Assembly (NCBI RefSeq): GCF_024713975.1
Contig: NC_091102.1
Coordinates: forward strand, 18,191,501 to 18,255,500
Direction of reading: 5' to 3'
DNA length: 64,000 nt
Origin: Paralichthys olivaceus
Taxonomy: Eukaryota; Chordata; Actinopteri; Pleuronectiformes; Paralichthyidae
Each line of letters begins with the position of its first letter. The stretch's first letter is position 1. Below the pieces are notes generated by a model. It was not told the origin of the DNA and made no database searches. It worked only from the letters and a program-made list of their open reading frames with translations. Shown in pieces: positions 46,190 to 58,637 of this stretch. The translations under genes were made by a program, and so were the position numbers.

Positions 46190-48105
46190 TCCTTTTACCC
46201 TTTTACATATCTGTGTCTGTCACGAGTTAGAAGTGTCAACAACCCCTCTGCTGGCCTCACTTGCTCATACCCTGCTGTGTTGAAAGTCTGCAGAAAATCC
46301 AGAGGCTCTCACTCTGACATTTGCACTCACACTGCACAGGATTCCCAGAGTTCATTGCATGTCTGAAAGCAGCTAATGGCTCCTTTCAGAGGAGCTGATC
46401 ACAGGAGGTTGGGCAATTTGAACCAAGGATATTTGGTGATAGGAGTTGACAGTGACATTATTGTTGACAGTGTTGAAAAGAAGTTAAAGCTGAGAGACAC
46501 GATAACCACTTTTAAGTCTAAAGTCTGGACCCACAATGGTTTTGACAACATCGATGGGACAAACAAAATCCATAAGACTACACTACATGTAGTACCTCTG
46601 TGGTGAAAGTAAGGCACCAGCAACAACAGGAAAAAACCCACCTGAATGACAAGGGACAGTGCAGCTTCTATACTGGTCTCTAATTTGGTGTTTTAGGCCA
46701 ATGCTGCATTACAAAGCTGTGTGCAGCGACTCGCTTGCAGTATCGCACACTCGTGTAATTATCCATAAAGTTTTTACCATCCATGCAGACAGCCAAACCT
46801 GATAGTTTCACCTGCAGTTGTGTAGGCACACCTAAGTGGCATGCTATGTACTGTAGTTCCCTCTCTTACACAAGAACTTGTCTTTAACACTTTCGTCTGA
46901 CTATCTGTCACTCTGAATCTGTTGCACACGATGCACCATTGCTGCCACCATACATTGACACATTTCAGTGGGAAATGAGGAGAAATGGAATTTAAAAAAT
47001 GATGGATCTACCCATTTATTCTCACCTGCTCCAAAATTGAACAGGTTCTTCTTTGGGTCATGTCACACCCCATCGCAAACCTTCATGGGAATAGGTTGAG
47101 TAGTTTTTACATCATCCTGCTAAGTAACAAACACACACAGATGAAAACATAACCTCCTTGGCAGAGACAATAAACCTATGGCCTTCTTCAATCCTGGATT
47201 AATAATGAGTTTAGAGAAAGGAGGAGAGCAAGCAGATGGAGGGATCATAGGTGGAAGCCAGAAAAATGACAGCTCTTATCTCAAACACTTTCTCAATTTC
47301 AATCAGGACACATTTATAGAGAAAACTAATAAGAATGGGTAATTGTGAATAGGGGAATAGTCTTTGGTTGGTGTCACAGTGTCATGCACTTGCCCTCCTC
47401 CCTCCTCTGTGTTTTTGTAGGAGTTAATGTTGACTGAATGAACAATGATTGGACTGGAATGCTTGGTATATGTGAGTGTGTGATTGGTATGACATCGGCA
47501 CCTACGCCCTGCACCACCATGAAAGAAACATCACACACTGCAGAACGCTGCAGCCAATGGCTCTGGATCAGGAGGAAACATCCCAACTGGGCCCCAAGAT
47601 GCTAGGGACATGCACCCAGGTCTGTTAAACCTGTGATGGGCCTGCCTTAGAAGAGTCTTGTGATTAAAAGGCAGATACACTTGATGACACTTAGATACAC
47701 AACTGAAGACGTGTCCCTCACATCACATCATTACTAACATCCACTGACATCAACTGGTGGTTGGTGTTAATCAGTGTGGTAGAACATACAAAGGATATTC
47801 TCCATCTTGTGCTTTGTTCTAAAATGGGACAGCGTTTAGTTTAAAATGGCATAGAGGTAAAAGGTCCGATCTAGTGAGCGGGCCACGTGTCTTTCATATT
47901 ACTGCCATATAAGCCAGTAGTCACATTTACCTTTAGCCTCAGCGTACCCTCAAATACGGCCTGTATCATTGATTACAAGGCCAAAACACTTGATGACTCT
48001 GAGGTGCACAACTAAATTTATGTTCATAACATCCGCTGGTGGCCGATAACACCTGCTAACATCTACTGGTCACTTTTTTGTCCAATATTCCAATAAAATA
48101 TTGCA
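46190..48105 (+). repeat. Cassette M, copy 4
   Basis: Fourth copy of M, before OR12. A 76-residue plus-strand frame (46376-46606) is open here and in copies 5 and 6 but not in 1-3. Antisense 70-residue frame at 47374-47586. Neither is recognised. Confidence 0.85.
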
Positions 48106-48356
48106 ACTTCTTTTGGTGCAACAAGCTCTCCATAGATGACCTCTGGTATTACCTTGGTAATTTGGTAAACAGCTGTGCGTACGGATAGATGCTTAGTGAT
48201 GAAAGGGTTTCCAGACCACTGATTGGTTGGTTTTAATTCCCAGTTGTTGCACTACTGACTTCAGACAAGATACTAAGTGAGATGAGGAGACAGACCTTGT
48301 GTGTTAGTCAGGGAGGTATACTACAAAGGGAGGAAAGTAAAGTTTTCTTTCTACTC
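48106..48356 (+). promoter_or_regulatory. Flank A of OR12, A/B mosaic, with conserved motif
   Basis: Motif CCACTGATTGGTTGG at 48216-48230. Just after it the sequence TTGCACTACTGACTTCAGAC resembles flank B, then returns to flank A. This removes the upstream in-frame ATG seen in other A flanks. Confidence 0.5.
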
Positions 48357-49289
48357 ATGATGGATAATGTCTCTGTGATAACAATATTCTACCTTTCAGG
48401 TTTAAATGACAAAATGAGCGAGAGGTTTATTCTCTTCTTTCTCAGTTTGTTGTGTTACTGTGTCATTTTGCTGGTAAATATAACTCTTATTGTGACCATC
48501 ATCTTGGATAAGAACCTCCATGAACCAATGTATATTCTGCTGAGTGCATTTTGCATGAATTCACTTTATGGAACAACAGGTTTCTTCCCCAAATTTCTGT
48601 GGGATCTGCTCTCTCCTGTTCATGTCATCTCTTATTCTGGATGTTTTCTTCAGGCTCAGGTACTGTACTCATTTGCCTGTGGTGACCTCTCTTTTCTTGC
48701 AGTAATGGCATATGACAGATATGTGGCTATTTGTCGACCACTGCAGTATAACTCTGTCATGTCAAAGCAAAGACTCATCAAGTTAGTGTGTTTCTCCTGG
48801 TCCACACCTTTCTGCATTATGGGCATAAATATTTGTCTGACAACAAGACTGAAGTTATGCAGCCCGTATATTGCCAGACTCTTCTGTGTGAATTGGATCA
48901 TTGTTACACTTGCTTGTTTCCCAGCTGAAACTATTATTAACAACGTAGTTGCATATATTTCAATAATCATTTATATATTTCATGGTGTATTTATAGTTTG
49001 GTCCTACATATTTCTCATTAGAACATGTGTAAATTCTATAGAAAACAGGGCAAAGTTCATGCAAACATGTGTGCCACATTTACTCTCCTTGATCACTTTT
49101 CTTTTCACTATACTGTTTGACTTTATTAATATCAGGTTTGAATCAACATATTTATCTCAACCCCTGAAAAACTTTATTGCAATAGAATTTCTTATCATAC
49201 CTCCCATTATGAATCCTCTCATTTATGGTTTCAAATTGACCAAAATTCGAACGAGATTACAGGATGTTTTTACTTTTAAAACCAGTTAA
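48357..49289 (+). CDS. Olfactory receptor OR12
   Basis: Intact 310-residue odorant GPCR, start at MMDNVS. Hallmarks as in OR4. Distinctive sites: SERF at 21-24, S63 where others have C, TM3 AQVLYSFACGD, TM4 STPFCIMGI, TTRLKLC in loop 2 (shared with OR8), TM5 IINNVVAYISIIIYIFHG, IFLIRTC at the end of TM5, TM6 ILFDFINIRFESTYLSQPL. Tail LQDVFTFKTS; d3 follows. TM5-to-tail matches OR6 while TM4 matches OR10 and OR15. Confidence 0.94.
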   Translation: MMDNVSVITIFYLSGLNDKMSERFILFFLSLLCYCVILLVNITLIVTIILDKNLHEPMYILLSAFCMNSLYGTTGFFPKFLWDLLSPVHVISYSGCFLQAQVLYSFACGDLSFLAVMAYDRYVAICRPLQYNSVMSKQRLIKLVCFSWSTPFCIMGINICLTTRLKLCSPYIARLFCVNWIIVTLACFPAETIINNVVAYISIIIYIFHGVFIVWSYIFLIRTCVNSIENRAKFMQTCVPHLLSLITFLFTILFDFINIRFESTYLSQPLKNFIAIEFLIIPPIMNPLIYGFKLTKIRTRLQDVFTFKTS

Positions 49290-51249
49290 CGTGTGTGCTG
49301 TTTCACCTGTTGATGGCTTTTGTTACACATTATTTTCTTATAGAGTAACAACCGAGGGTTTTGCAGTTTCATCAAACATTAGTTTGGTATGCGTTGCTGA
49401 ATGTCTATTCAGAAGAATGTTTGAACTTTACAAAGTTTGTGTTGCATGTTTTTGTATATACGTGTTTATGTGTGTAGGGTGATTAATCATGTGCCTCTTT
49501 TAAAATTGTGACCACTCTAAATTAAACATTGAATGGTAGCATTTCCTTTTTGTATTTACATGATTTCCACTCATCTGATGGTCGAGTCAGTTGCACAGTG
49601 ATTCATTGTTGGAAACTTCGGTGCACATTCAGTAAAAGGATGTCATTAGATATATTCAATTCAAATTCAAAACAACTTTCTCCGTCACTGGAGGGCAATT
49701 GTACGGCACACAGAGCATGTCAAGACAAGGGAAAACAGGAAGGAAACAATGATGACATGAGTGCAAAGGAGTTGAACTGCCCTGGGAACAAAGGTTCTGC
49801 CCTTCTCCTCTGAGTCCTGCAGCCAGGGCAGCGAAGTCGGAGTCCTGAGGGGAGCCATTCAAACGCTGGGAAGAGAGCATATTTTCAATGTTGTGTATAT
49901 TTATTAAAGCCAGAATAATTTTACCATAAACATGTATCAAACAGTTTTGAAAATTATAAATCATGTATTTCCACTATGATAGAAAATAACCAGCAATGTC
50001 TGGTTGGAAGATGATCAATGTTATTAAAGCAAATGTTTGTCTGAAACTCACCAGGAGGGTAGACGAGCGATGAGGATTCATTGTAAAACACAGGCTGTCT
50101 CTGCTTTTTGTAATTTACACTTTATCAAAACTCACATTCTGTTTGTTCTCATAACATATGAAAAATAAAGTCTTACATGTCACCAACTACAAGCCTTTTT
50201 GCTTCATATCCAAAGAATCTTACAGATGTTTATAGTATTTGTTTTGTAGCAGTTGCAAAAAGTAAAAGTGCAAAGCTCCAGTAATGTTTTTGCTTTGACT
50301 GTTTCACTGCCTCCAACACCTGTGTTGTCAATGGGGCCACTATAGATTTTTGATAAATTGCGACATAAAACAGTCCTCATGACAGTAATTTGTAGTGAAG
50401 GCATTATTATGTGTATACATCAATTAAGAAATAGTTTGGTATTGCTGTTCAAGTAAATCATATACTTGTGTTTGTGGATTAAAGGTTCAGTGTGTAATAT
50501 TTAGGTGAAAGGGATCTATTGGCACAAATTGAACATAAAATAACCCTCATGATAATGTGTTATATCAAAATTGTATGAATTGTAATTTTTTTTACCCCAG
50601 AACAGGCCCTTTATATCTAAATACTTTATATTTGCATTGAGGGAATCCTCTCTATGGATGCCGCCGTGTTTTTTACAGTAGTCCAGACTGGACAAACTAA
50701 ACAACTTTTGAGTTTTTATGTCAACTGAAGCTACCACAGATTCTCTTTGACGTTTGGAAGGGGAAGGTGAGGTGAGGGGTATTCAGCTACAACATGCAAT
50801 TTCACCACTAGATGTCACTAAATTCTACACACTGTACCTTTAAGTACTAGAGAAATAATGTGTTATGTTTAATGTCATTAAAAGCCACTGAGCAGGTTGG
50901 TCTAACTAGCTACTAACAGGCCACAATGGTCATGCATGCTATCAGGGCCATGTCATCAATATAAACTAACATGGGTGACTTTTTCCACTAAAAGTGTAAT
51001 TGGAATGAAAAGAAACTAGTTTGTATAAATAATCATTCACTGTTTGTATCAGAGTTCAGGAATCTAACTCAAACTGATTCAATACCTACCTATGGAATCT
51101 TTTACATGAATCTTTTGGAATTTGAATGATAACTCATTTACATCCATAGTTTCATGTATTACAAGTAGAAAACCAAAACTTTGAAGCATTCTTTGTGATT
51201 TTTTTAACCATATTTTGTGGACTCATCTCATGATTTATCTAGAGACTAG
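49290..51249 (+). repeat. 3' flank block d3, copy 2
   Basis: Near-identical to d3 copy 1, including the MITE and the junction with a truncated OR. The 94-residue frame at 49529-49813 is longer than its counterpart in copy 1 because of a single base difference; I do not regard it as a gene. Confidence 0.85.
50481..50841 (+). mobile_element. MITE family 1, copy 4
   Basis: Same insertion as at 27411-27771, duplicated with d3. Confidence 0.8.
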
Positions 51250-51615
51250 GGATCTGCTCTCTCCTGTTCATCTCATCTCTTATTCTGGATGTCTTGTTCA
51301 GGCTTTAGTAATGTACTCTTACGTCTGCAGTGAACTCTCTTTTCTTGCAGTGATGGCATATGACAGATATGTGGCTATATGTCGACCACTGCAGTATCAC
51401 TCTGTCATGTCAAAGCAAAGACTTATCAAGTTAGTGTGTTTCTCCTGGTTCACACCTTTCTGCATTATGGGCACAAATATGTGTCTGAAAAGATTGAAGT
51501 TATGCAGCCCGTATATTGCCAGACTTGTCTGTGTGAATTGGACCATCGTTGTGCTTGTATGTCTCCTAGCTGAAACTTTAGTTAACAGCATAATTGCATA
51601 TATCACAATACTCAT
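51250..51615 (+). pseudogene. psi-OR13, olfactory receptor truncated at both ends
   Basis: Starts at the same D83 breakpoint as psi-OR7 and is identical to it through TM3 (ALVMYSYVCSE). From loop 2 it diverges: MCLKRLKLCSP lacks one codon, then LVCVNWTIVVLVCLLAETLVNSII. Homology ends in TM5 at ACAATACTCATTTTT and the frame closes shortly after (51631). TM1, TM2, TM6 and TM7 are absent. The 3' half is more diverged than any intact gene, which suggests a mosaic or older lineage. Not functional. Confidence 0.88.
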
Positions 51616-51754
51616 TTTTCAATTAAATTAAATATAAATTTCATGGCTGAGATCACATGTTTTTGTTTACAGCTCTTATCAACGCAAACTCTCTTGAAAT
51701 CTTCGTCTTCCACTTGTGAGGCACCACTTTTGCATCCAGAGATATTTGTTTCGT
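51616..51754 (+). other. Spacer between psi-OR13 and cassette M
   Basis: About 140 bp sharing TTTCATGGCTGAGATCACAT with the end of d4. Absent at the d2-M junctions. Confidence 0.6.
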
Positions 51755-53665
51755 TTTACCCTTTTACATATCTGTGTCTGTCACGAGTTAGAAGTGTCAA
51801 CAACCCCTCTGCTGGCCTCACTTGCTCATACCCTGCTGTGTTGAAAGTCTGCAGAAAATCCAGAGGCTCTCACTCTGACATTTGCACTCACACTGCACAG
51901 GATTCCCAGAGTTCATTGCATGTCTGAAAGCAGCTAATGGCTCCTTTCAGAGGAGCTGATCACAGGAGGTTGGGCAATTTGAACCAAGGATATTTGGTGA
52001 TAGGAGTTGACAGTGACATAATTGTTGACAGTGTTGAAAAGAAGTTAAAGCTGAGAGACACGATAACCACTTTTAAGTCTAAAGTCTGGACCCACAATGG
52101 TTTTGACAACATCGATGGGACAAACAAAATCCATAAGACTACACTACATGTAGTACCTCTGTGGTGAAAGTAAGGCACCAGCAACAACAGGAAAAAACCC
52201 ACCTGAATGACAAGGGACAGTGCAGCTTCTATACTGGTCTCTAATTTGGTGTTTTAGGCCAATGCTGCATTACAAAGCTGTGTGCAGCGACTCGCTTGCA
52301 GTATCGCACACTCGTGTAATTATCCATAAAGTTTTTACCATCCATGCAGACAGCCAAACCTGATAGTTTCACCTGCAGTTGTGTAGGCACACCTAAGTGG
52401 CATGCTATGTACTGTAGTTCCCTCTCTTACACAAGAACTTGTCTTTAACACTTTCGTCTGACTATCTGTCACTCTGAATCTGTTGCACACAATGCACCAT
52501 TGCTGCCACCATACATTGACAAATTTCAGTGGGAAATGAGGAGAAATGGAATTTAAAAAATGATGGATCTACCCATTTATTCTCACCTGCTCCAAAATTG
52601 AACAGGTTCTTCTTTGGGTCATGTCACACCCCATCGCAAACCTTCATGGGAATAGGTTGAGTAGTTTTTACATCATCCTGCTAAGTAACAAACACACACA
52701 GATGAAAACATAACCTCCTTGGCAGAGACAATAAACCTATGGCCTTCTTCAATCCTGGATTAATAATGAGTTTAGAGAAAGGAGGAGAGCAAGCAGATGG
52801 AGGGATCATAGGTGGAAGCCAGAAAAATGACAGCTCTTATCTCAAACACTTTCTCAATTTCAATCAGGACACATTTATAGAGAAAACTAATAAGAATGGG
52901 TAATTGTGAATAGGGGAATAGTCTTTGGTTGGTGTCACGGTGTCATGCACTTGCCCTCCTCCCTCCTCTGTGTTTTTGTAGGAGTTAATGTTGACTGAAT
53001 GAACAATGATTGGACTGGAATGCTTGGTATATGTGAGTGTGTGATTGGTATGACATCGGCACCTACGCCCTGCACCACCATGAAAGAAACATCACACACT
53101 GCAGAATGCTGCAGCCAATGGCTCTGGATCAGGAGGAAACATCCCAACTGGGCCCCAAGATGCTAGGGACATGCACCCAGGTCTGTTAAACCTGTGATGG
53201 GCCTACCTTAGAAGAGTCTTGTGATTAAAAGGCAGATACACTTGATGACACTTAGATACACAACTGAAGACGTGTCCCTCACATCACATCATTACTAACA
53301 TCCACTGACATCAACTGGTGGTTGGTGTTAATCAGTGTGGTAGAACAAAGGATATTCTCCATCTTGTGCTATGTTCTAGAAAGTGACAGAGTTTAGTTTA
53401 AAATGGCATAGAGGTAAAAGGTCTGATCTAGTGAGCGGGCCACGTGTCTTTCATATTACTGCCATATAAGCCAGTAGTCACATTTACCTTTAGCCTCAGC
53501 GTACCCTCAAATACGGCCTGTATCATTGATTACAAGGCCAAAACACTTGATGACTCTGAGGTGCACAACTAAATTTATGTCCCTAACATCCGCTGGTGGC
53601 CGATAACACCTGCTAACATCTACTGGTCACTTTCTTGTCCAATATTCCAATAAAATATTGCAACT
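51755..53665 (+). repeat. Cassette M, copy 5
   Basis: Fifth copy of M, before OR14, very close to copy 4. Open 76-residue frame at 51937-52167; antisense 70-residue frame at 52935-53147. Confidence 0.85.
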
Positions 53666-53912
53666 TCTTTTGGTGCAACAAGCTCTCCATAGATGACCTC
53701 TGGTATTACCTTGGTAATTTGGTAAACAGCTGTGCGTGCGAATAGATGCTTAGTGATGAAAGGGTTTCCAGACCACTGATTGGTTGGTTTTAATTCCCAG
53801 TTTGTTGATACTGTCCTCAGACAAGATACTAAGTGAGATGAGGAGACAGACCTTGTGTGTTAGTCAGGGAGGTATACTACAAAGGGAGGAAAGTACAGTT
53901 TTCTTTCTACTC
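53666..53912 (+). promoter_or_regulatory. Flank A of OR14 with conserved motif
   Basis: Motif CCACTGATTGGTTGG at 53773-53787, 140 bp before the ATG. Confidence 0.5.
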
Positions 53913-54887
53913 ATGATGGATAATGTCTCTGTGATAACAATATTCTACCTTTCAGGTTTAAATGAGAAAATGAGCCACAGGTTTATTCTCTTCTTTCTCA
54001 GTTTGTTGTGTTACTGTGTCATTTTGCTGGTAAATATAACTCTTATTGTGACCATCATCTTGGATAAGAACCTCCATGAACCAATGTATATTCTGTTGTG
54101 TGCATTTTGCATGAATGGACTTTATGGAACAACAGGTTTCTTCCCCAAATTTCTGTGGGATCTGCTCTCTCCTGTTCATGTCATCTCTTATTCTGGATGT
54201 CTTGTTCAGGCTTTAGTAATGTACTCTTACGCCTGCAGTGACCTCTCTTTTCTTGCAGTAATGGCATATGACAGATATGTGGCTATATGTCGCCCACTGC
54301 AGTATCACTCTGTCATGTCAAAGCAAAGACTCATAAAGTTAGTGTGTTTCTCCTGGTTTATACCTTTCTGCATTATAGGCACAAATATTTGTCTGACATC
54401 CAGACTGAAGTTATGCAGCCCGTATATTGCCAGACTCTTCTGTGTGAATTGGATCATTGTTACACTTGCTTGTTTCCCAGCTGAAACTATGGTGAACAGT
54501 ATAGCTGCATATATTACAATATTACTTTATGTATCTCATGGTGTATTTATAGTTTGGTCCTACATACATCTCATTAAAACATGTGTAAATTCTAAAGAAA
54601 ACAGGGCAAAGTTCATGCAAACATGTGTGCCACATTTACTCTCCTTGATCACTTTTCTTTTCACTATACTTGTTGATGTTATGAATATGCGTTTTAGTTC
54701 AAAACAAATACCTCTACCTCTAAAAAACTTTGTTGCAATAGAATTTCTTGTCATACCTCCAATCATGAATCCTCTCATTTATGGTTTCAAATTGACCAAA
54801 ATTAGAAACAGACTTAGCAAAATGTTTTACTTAAGTAAACTGTTAAGTTTTGGTGTACATTACAGAAACACAAAACCCTGTTTGTAA
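53913..54887 (+). CDS. Olfactory receptor OR14, flank A with d2-type tail
   Basis: Intact 324-residue odorant GPCR, start at MMDNVS. Hallmarks as in OR5. It is the only complete gene combining flank A with the KPCL tail and 3' flank d2, so it is a recombinant of block types. Variable sites: CMNG at 66-69 (shared with OR6), TM3 GCLVQALVMYSYACSD, TM4 FIPFCIIGT, TM5 MVNSIAAYITILLYVSHG, YIHLIKTC, TM6 ILVDVMNMRFSSKQ. Confidence 0.94.
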   Translation: MMDNVSVITIFYLSGLNEKMSHRFILFFLSLLCYCVILLVNITLIVTIILDKNLHEPMYILLCAFCMNGLYGTTGFFPKFLWDLLSPVHVISYSGCLVQALVMYSYACSDLSFLAVMAYDRYVAICRPLQYHSVMSKQRLIKLVCFSWFIPFCIIGTNICLTSRLKLCSPYIARLFCVNWIIVTLACFPAETMVNSIAAYITILLYVSHGVFIVWSYIHLIKTCVNSKENRAKFMQTCVPHLLSLITFLFTILVDVMNMRFSSKQIPLPLKNFVAIEFLVIPPIMNPLIYGFKLTKIRNRLSKMFYLSKLLSFGVHYRNTKPCL

Positions 54888-56659
54888 TTGAATACTTTAA
54901 ATATGCACTGCTGAACCAGCTGTTATTTTGAAGTTAGTTACATATTGAATTTTTTTTCAGTTAAAATTGGTATTGATGTGTGTAAAATATTCTTTATGCT
55001 CAAGGTTTAGGGTGATGAGTCCTGTGCCTCTTTTTATTATATATATATTTTGCACTGTATTACCATTTTGTGTTTGATTCCCATTCATTTAAATATCTAG
55101 TCAGATGTAATATTGTTCGTTGTTGATGAATTATGTGCACATTTCATAAATTTAGTTATAAGGAAACTGATCTGTTAGTTGGTATTAAGATATCTTTGTA
55201 TGAAAAAATAAAACATTGAGAAAAACAACACCTACTAAAGGAGAGAGAGAAAAAAGTCAATGGCCAACCTTTTCATTTAACACAGAGGTACCTGGTAAAC
55301 ATAGAAACATACATACCATCAAATTCATTGTAATAGTTTATTCCAAACATACACACAGATTTCAATAAACAATACCATTGGTCATCAATTGCCACAGTGG
55401 CGCCCAATGTCGGGTTCCACACAGCCAGAGACGAGGTCCTGCAGGCGGAGATGGCGTTGGTGCGAATGGCAGAGGGTACCATGTACCAGGAGCATGCAGC
55501 GGAGAACAGACGGCGGCTGTAAGCTCTCCAGAGGCAGGCAGAGAGCTGCACAATGTGGGTGGAAGGTCAGGCCGGATGGCTACTTGGCTCAGAGAGCATC
55601 TCCACCTGTACCAGAGGAATAATCAGCGCATTCGAGGGCTGTTAGCTGATTGATCCTCTGGAACAAAAGGCAGAGCCCGGCTGAGCTGTAAAGCAAGCAA
55701 CCTGAAAACGTTATGTGACGGACAATTAAAGTTTGAGTTCTGAATTTATGTTTGCTCGTGTCATTAATAAAGAATAAAGATGCTGAAAAGTGACTGGATT
55801 GTCTCTGGCTGTGATTGGGACATACCCGTTGCATCGTCGATTGCCACAGTTTGCTTTGATGAATGTCTTTTTAGAAGAACATTATTTTATCAAACACTTT
55901 TTGTTTATCGAATGCTCTTTACACTAAGTGCTTCTTTTTTACTTGCTACCTAAACTAATGAAAAACATAATGGGAATTATGTTCATCTGATGGCCTTGTA
56001 AAATGTTATATGACAGGAATAAATGCATTTTTGAAAGTATGATTTTGGACTTCAGTGAAAATCAAAAGTAAAATCAATCACTTTTATTCAAATATGCAAA
56101 AGGGAAATGCAAAAACTGCTTTTGACTTAAAATTATTAATAGCATTAGTTTTAATCTGTTATTCACATTTATACATATGACAGATTGTTTTAGGAAAACA
56201 TCAGGAGTGCAAACAAACAAGTATTAATCTAGAGCTGGTTTTATTCCCAATCACTGTCTAAGCATCTTCATTGCCAGCAGTGTTTTACAAAGTCTCATCA
56301 TCATGATTCTTCTGATGGAACCATGCACAACTTTGTCTTCATCTCAGGCAGCTTCCTTTCAAATGATCCCTTTAACATGTTGTAATAAAAATATTTGACT
56401 TTTGTTCATTCTCCATGTTGATTATTCCCAGAAATTAAAAAAGGGTTGTATAAATAAGGCAGGAGACCAGCTTTCACCTCCTGTGAAACTGTTGAGAATC
56501 CTCACAGTAAAACTTTCATTTCACTGAGTCATTGTATGAGTCGTGCATTCGGGTCAAGTTGCTGCTTCAACTGTCACACAGTAGGAAGTAGAATGCCATG
56601 GAAGCAGCCCTATTAATTGGGTCATTTGGATATGAGGGAGACCGCATATCTATTTCATG
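54888..56659 (+). repeat. 3' flank block d2, copy 4
   Basis: Fourth d2 copy, after OR14, with the LTR remnant at 55388-55850. Confidence 0.85.
55388..55850 (+). mobile_element. LTR-retroelement remnant, copy 4 (fossil)
   Basis: Same island as at 29410. Broken, no pol. Confidence 0.45.
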
Positions 56660-56714
56660 AACTATTATTAACAACGTAGTTGCATTTATTTCAATATTCA
56701 TTTATGTATCTCAT
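56660..56714 (+). pseudogene. OR relic, TM5 piece, copy 4
   Basis: Same 55-bp relic as at 23088, abutting cassette M. Confidence 0.75.
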
Positions 56715-58637
56715 GTTTTACCCTTTTACATATCTGTGTCTGTCACGAGTTAGAAGTGTCAACAACCCCTCTGCTGGCCTCACTTGCTCATACCCTGCTG
56801 TGTTGAAAGTCTGCAGAAAATCCAGAGGCTCTCACTCAGACATTTGCACTCACACTGCGGAGGATTCCCAGAGTTCATTGCATGTCTGAAAGCAGCTAAT
56901 GGCTCCTTTCAGAGGAGCTGATCACAGGAGGTTGGGCAATTTGAACCAAGGATATTTGGTGATAGGAGTTGACAGTGACATTATTGTTGACAGTGTTGAA
57001 AAGAAGTTAAAGCTGAGAGACACGATAACCACTTTTAAGTCTAAAGTCTGGACCCACAATGGTTTTGACAACATCGATGGGACAAACAAAATCCATAAGA
57101 CTACACTACATGCAGTACCTCTGTGGTGAAAGTAAGGCACCAGCAACAACAGGAAAAAACCCACCTGAATGACAAGGGACAGTGCAGCTTCTATACTGGT
57201 CTCTAATTTGGTGTTTTAGGCCAATGCTGCATTACAAAGCTGTGTGCAGCGCCATTTGCTTGATGGAGCGCACACTGATGTAATTATCCATAAAGTTTTT
57301 ACCATCCATGCAGACAGCCAAACCTGATAGTTTCACCTGCAGTTGTGTAGGCACACCTAAGTGGCATGCTATGTACTGTAGTTCCCTCTCTTACACAAGA
57401 ACTTGTCTTTAACACTTTCGTCTGACTATCTGTCACTCTGAATCTGTTGCACACGATGCACCATTGCTGCCACCATACATTGACACATTTCAGTGGGAAA
57501 TGAGGAGAAATGGAATTTAAAAAATGATGGATCTACCCATTTATTCTCACCTGCTCCAAAATTGAACGGGTTCTTCTTTGGGTCATGTCACACCCCATCG
57601 CAAACCTTCATGGGAATAGGTTGAGTAGTTTTTACATCATCCTGCTAAGTAACAAACAGACACAGATGAAAACATAACCTCCTTGGCAGAGACAATAAAC
57701 CTATGGCCTTCGTCAATCCTGGATTAATAACAATGATTTTAGAGAAAGGAGGAGAGCAAGCAGATGGAGGGATCATAGGTGGAAGCCAGAAAAATTACAG
57801 CTCTTATTGCAAACACTTTCTCAATTTCAATCAGGACACATTTATAGAGAAAACTAATAAGAATGGGTAATTGTGAATAGGGGAATAGTCTTTGGTTGGT
57901 GTCACGGTGTCATGCACTTGCCCTCCTCCCTCCTCTGTGTTTTTGTGGGAGTTAATGTTGACTGAATGAACAATGATTGGACTGGAATGCTTGGTATATG
58001 TGAGTGTGTGATTGGTATGACATCGGCACCTACGCCCTGCACCACCATGAAAGAAACATCACACACTGCAGAATGCTGCAGCCAATGGCTCTGGATCAGG
58101 AGGAAACATCCCAACTGGGCCCCAAGATGCTAGGGACATGCACCCAGGTCTGTTAAACCTGTGATGGGCCTGCCTTAGAAGAGTCTTGTGATTAAAAGGC
58201 AGATACACTTGATGACACTTAGATACACAACTGAAGACGTGTCCCTCACATCACATCATTACTAACATCCGCTAACATCAACTGGTGGTTGGTGTTAATC
58301 AGTGTGGTAGAACATACAAAGGATATTCTCCATCTTGTGCTTTGTTCTAAAATGGGACAGCGTTTAGTTTAAAATGGCATAGAGGTAAGAGGTCTGATCT
58401 AGTGAGCGGGCCACGTGTCTTTCATATTACTGCCATATAAGCCAGTAGTCACATTTACCTTTAGCCTCAGCGTACCCTCAAATACGGCCTGTATCATTGA
58501 TTACAAGGCCAAAACGCTCGATGACTCTGAGGTGCACAACTAAATTTATGTCCCTAACATCCGCTGGTGGCCAATAACACCTGCTAACATCTACTGGTCA
58601 CCTTCTTGTCCAATATTCCAATAAAATATTGCAACTT
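56715..58637 (+). repeat. Cassette M, copy 6
   Basis: Sixth copy of M, before OR15. Open 76-residue frame at 56899-57129; antisense 70-residue frame at 57902-58114. A short patch near 57250-57270 differs from all other copies. Confidence 0.85.

Noticed and set aside
49529-49813. 94-residue frame in d3
   Set aside because: Interrupted in d3 copy 1 and unrelated to any family I know.
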